From positions 1-7,923 of the forward strand of contig JAOTTZ010000063.1 of assembly GCA_029864165.1 (NCBI GenBank): a DNA stretch of 7,923 nt. The letters are read 5' to 3'. Below the pieces are notes generated by a model. The model did not search any database, was not told where the DNA came from, and saw only the letters and a program-made list of their open reading frames with translations. The position numbers were made by a program, and so were the translations under genes. How positions within the stretch are numbered: the stretch's first letter is position 1; the number at the start of each line of letters is the position of its first letter. Shown here piece by piece: positions 6,369 through 7,923 of this stretch. This stretch comes from Burkholderiaceae bacterium (GTDB lineage Bacteria > Pseudomonadota > Gammaproteobacteria > Burkholderiales > Burkholderiaceae_C).

Positions 6369-7090
6369 GCTGCGATCGCCGCGTTGTGAAACACGGCCTG
6401 CACGTCATCTAGATCTTCTAACACATCGAGCAGTCTTTGCATCTTCACGCCTTCTTCGCCCGCGAGCTCGATGGTGTTCTCGGCGCGCATCGTGACTTCG
6501 GCCAGTTCGGGGTGGAGGCCGGCTGCTTCGAGGGCATGCTTCACCGGTTCAAAGTCATGCGGCGTGCACAGTACCTCGACGGTACCCTCGTCGTCGGTCA
6601 AAACGTCGTCAGCACCGGCTTCGAGCGCCACCCCCATCACTTTGTCTTCGCTGGTTCCGGGTGCGAACAAAAACTGCCCACGATGCCTGAACTGGAACGC
6701 CACCGAACCGTCGGTGCCCAGGTTGCCCCCATGCTTGCTGAATGCGTGGCGCACTTCGGCTACAGTGCGAACACGGTTGTCCGTCACGCAGTCGACAATG
6801 ATGGCTGCGCCGGCGATGCCATAACCTTCGTAACGGATTTCCTCATAGTGCAAACCCTCCAGATTGCCCGTGGCCTTGTCGATGTTTTTCTTGATGGTAT
6901 CGGCCGGCATGTTGGCGGCCCTGGCTTTTTCAACCGCCAAACGCAACCGCGGGTTGTCTTTGACTTCGCCGCCGCCCTGGCGTGCCGCAACCGCGATTTC
7001 GCGGATGAGGCGCGTCCATACCTTACCGCGCTTTTCGTCCTGCCGGCCTTTGCGATGCTGAATATTGGCCCATTTGGAATGACCGGCCAT
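6365..7090 (-). CDS. yebC: YebC/PmpR/TACO1 family protein
   Basis: A 241-residue member of the YebC/TACO1 family, full length. It begins with the family hallmark [20 protein letters not shown] and contains AAANMP-like [20 protein letters not shown] (57-76) and [20 protein letters not shown] (87-106). The family was first described as DNA-binding regulators (PmpR) and later as translation factors that help ribosomes through proline-rich or other difficult stretches; which role applies here is not visible. The start is set at 7090, where AGGAG at 7103-7099 lies eight bases upstream; an in-frame ATG at 7150 would add 20 residues not typical of the family. It is the first gene of the minus-strand cluster and its stop overlaps the purD ATG. 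A 6-bp hairpin lies in its leader. Confidence 0.96.
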   Translation of the reverse strand: MAGHSKWANIQHRKGRQDEKRGKVWTRLIREIAVAARQGGGEVKDNPRLRLAVEKARAANMPADTIKKNIDKATGNLEGLHYEEIRYEGYGIAGAAIIVDCVTDNRVRTVAEVRHAFSKHGGNLGTDGSVAFQFRHRGQFLFAPGTSEDKVMGVALEAGADDVLTDDEGTVEVLCTPHDFEPVKHALEAAGLHPELAEVTMRAENTIELAGEEGVKMQRLLDVLEDLDDVQAVFHNAAIAA

Positions 7091-7107
7091 TGAGGGCGCT
7101 CCTGTGA

Positions 7108-7126
7108 CGTCTGGGGTGTGCAGACG
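7108..7126 (-). other. Hairpin in the yebC leader
   Basis: CGTCTG at 7108-7113 and CAGACG at 7121-7126 form a perfect 6-bp stem around a 7-base loop. It ends four bases upstream of the AGGAG ribosome binding site of yebC on the minus strand. It could affect mRNA stability or translation of the first gene of the operon; a regulator site is the alternative. Function is not demonstrated by the sequence. Confidence 0.3.
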
Positions 7127-7154
7127 CTCTTGCTTGTTGACTGTACGCAATTTT

Positions 7155-7174
7155 ACTTGCCGTCACTTGCGTCC
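7155..7174. repeat. Tandem ACTTGC repeat, one helical turn apart
   Basis: ACTTGC is present at 7155-7160 and 7165-7170, ten bases apart, with the following bases partly similar (CGTC and GTCC). On the minus strand the repeat lies just upstream of and touching the candidate -10 TAAAAT of yebC, where an activator or repressor could bind. No regulator is recognised. Confidence 0.3.
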
Positions 7175-7292
7175 GCGTGGCACGTGGGCGCTCATTGCTT
7201 TACGATGCCTTGGCAATCGGTTCGGGCATGATGGCACCCGGGCGGCAACTATAGGCTGCGGGCGAGACCTGGAGATCACCTGGAGTCTGTGA

Positions 7293-7923
7293 ATGCACAT
7301 TGCGTTGGGTAAGAACGTTCAAGCCGTTGTTGGGCTGGTTTGCATGGCATTCGTGGCAGTGCAGGCGCACGCTGGCGAACGCCTGGCGCGCGGCCTGATC
7401 GTTCAGTTCAAAGACGCGCCCGCGCATCAAGATGCTGCCCCAGCTACGCGAGGCAGCGGCGAATCTGAACTGGCGCGAGTACGCCGGGTGCTTGTCGCGG
7501 CCGGCTTGAGTAACGCCCGCCTGCGGGCAGTGGGCCGAGCAGCGCAGCGCGTGGACATGGGCCACCTGCTGGGTGAGCGTGAGGCGGCGCGCCTGGCGGC
7601 ACGTTTGCGCGCTCGGCCCGAAGTGGAATGGGTGGTGCCCAATGAGATCGAGCAACGCTTGCAGGTGCCTAACGTGCCCAACGACCCGCGCTTTGTCGAT
7701 GGCAACCAGTGGTGGCTCAAGAGCGTGAGCGGCAGCGATACTAATGCATTGGCCGACCGGCTGCGTGGCGTGCCGGGGTTTCAGACCGCTTGGACCCTTG
7801 TCAAGGGCAGCCCCACCGCAGTTGTGGCCGTGCTCGACACCGGTATCACTGCCCACCAAGACCTCGATGCCAACGTTTTGCCGAACTCCGGCTACGACTT
7901 CGTCTCAACCGTCGAGTACGCCA
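7293..7923 (+). CDS. Secreted subtilisin-like serine protease (S8), N-terminal part
   Basis: The frame is open from the ATG at 7293 for 210 codons to the window end, so the gene is incomplete. Residues 1-27 are a signal peptide: basic K7, hydrophobic core VVGLVCMAFVAV and cleavage after AHA. Residues about 34-125 look like an I9-type inhibitor propeptide, from GLIVQFKDAP to RARPEVEWVVPNEIEQ. The linker VPNDPRFVDGNQWWL precedes the peptidase domain, where AVVAVLDTGITAHQDL (176-191) holds the catalytic aspartate D182, followed by the family-typical GYDFVS (200-205). The catalytic histidine and serine lie beyond the window. By family the product is exported, folded with its prodomain and matured by self-cleavage. 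C17 is not in a lipobox, so it is not a lipoprotein. TGGAG at 7281-7285 is seven bases upstream. It is divergent from yebC and probably unrelated to the operon. Confidence 0.93.
   Translation, partial: MHIALGKNVQAVVGLVCMAFVAVQAHAGERLARGLIVQFKDAPAHQDAAPATRGSGESELARVRRVLVAAGLSNARLRAVGRAAQRVDMGHLLGEREAARLAARLRARPEVEWVVPNEIEQRLQVPNVPNDPRFVDGNQWWLKSVSGSDTNALADRLRGVPGFQTAWTLVKGSPTAVVAVLDTGITAHQDLDANVLPNSGYDFVSTVEYA

Larger units (their letters stand above)
7091..7292. promoter_or_regulatory. Divergent intergenic region between yebC and the S8 protease
   Basis: This 202-bp gap must hold the promoter of the yebC-rng cluster (minus) and probably that of the protease (plus). On the minus strand TAAAAT at 7155-7150 is a plausible -10 hexamer, but no good -35 lies at the usual distance. 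On the plus strand TACGAT at 7201-7206 is a weak -10 candidate, again without a clear -35. TGGAG at 7281-7285 is the protease ribosome binding site, seven bases before its ATG; ACCTGGAG is duplicated at 7267-7274 and 7278-7285. The promoter positions are inference. Confidence 0.5.

Noticed and set aside
7091..7150. Extended yebC start at 7150
   Set aside because: Adds 20 residues not seen in the family; the ATG at 7090 has AGGAG eight bases upstream and gives the classic MAGHSKW start.
7335..7345. Possible lipobox at C17 of the S8 protease
   Set aside because: The residue before the cysteine is valine rather than Gly, Ala or Ser, and a better signal peptidase I site (AHA) follows.
7200..7859. 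Minus-strand open frame of 219 codons opposite the S8 protease
   Set aside because: The plus frame has a signal peptide, a Shine-Dalgarno and the S8 Asp motif; the minus frame shows no family pattern.

Overview
This is a GC-rich window carrying a compact block of core bacterial genes, all on the minus strand, flanked by two incomplete genes for exported proteins. The minus-strand order, in the direction of transcription, is yebC - purD - hemF - nadD - rsfS - rlmH - maf - rng. From established knowledge this order is typical of Betaproteobacteria, especially Burkholderiales, and the protein sequences fit. An oxygen-dependent HemF points to aerobic or facultative growth. The species cannot be named from the sequence alone.

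Layout. Positions 1-83 (minus) are the first 27 codons of a protein with a Sec signal peptide; the rest lies outside the window. Positions 84-430 contain no convincing gene but several perfect short inverted and direct repeats, and no clear terminator for rng. Positions 431-7090 hold the eight-gene cluster. The five promoter-proximal genes are packed with 4-bp overlaps or zero spacing (yebC/purD ATGA, purD/hemF TGAATG, hemF/nadD GTGA, nadD/rsfS TGAATG). The three distal genes are separated by 43, 19 and 30 bp. This is consistent with one transcript. Positions 7091-7292 form a divergent intergenic region. From 7293 to the window end, on the plus strand, runs the N-terminal part of a secreted subtilisin-like (S8) protease.

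How the genes relate. Four of the eight products act on ribosomes or rRNA: YebC (translation factor/regulator family), RsfS (ribosome silencing), RlmH (23S rRNA methylation) and RNase G (16S 5' end maturation). The others supply or protect metabolites: PurD (purines), HemF (heme), NadD (NAD) and Maf (nucleotide pyrophosphatase). It is a growth-related housekeeping operon rather than an accessory island.

I found no mobile element, CRISPR array, tRNA or rRNA, and no clear undescribed system. The points most worth a second look are the histone-H1-like basic tail on RsfS, the dyad-rich 84-430 leader of the left-edge secreted gene, an Arg-to-Pro change in a conserved stretch of RlmH, and the GTG start of nadD overlapping the hemF stop.
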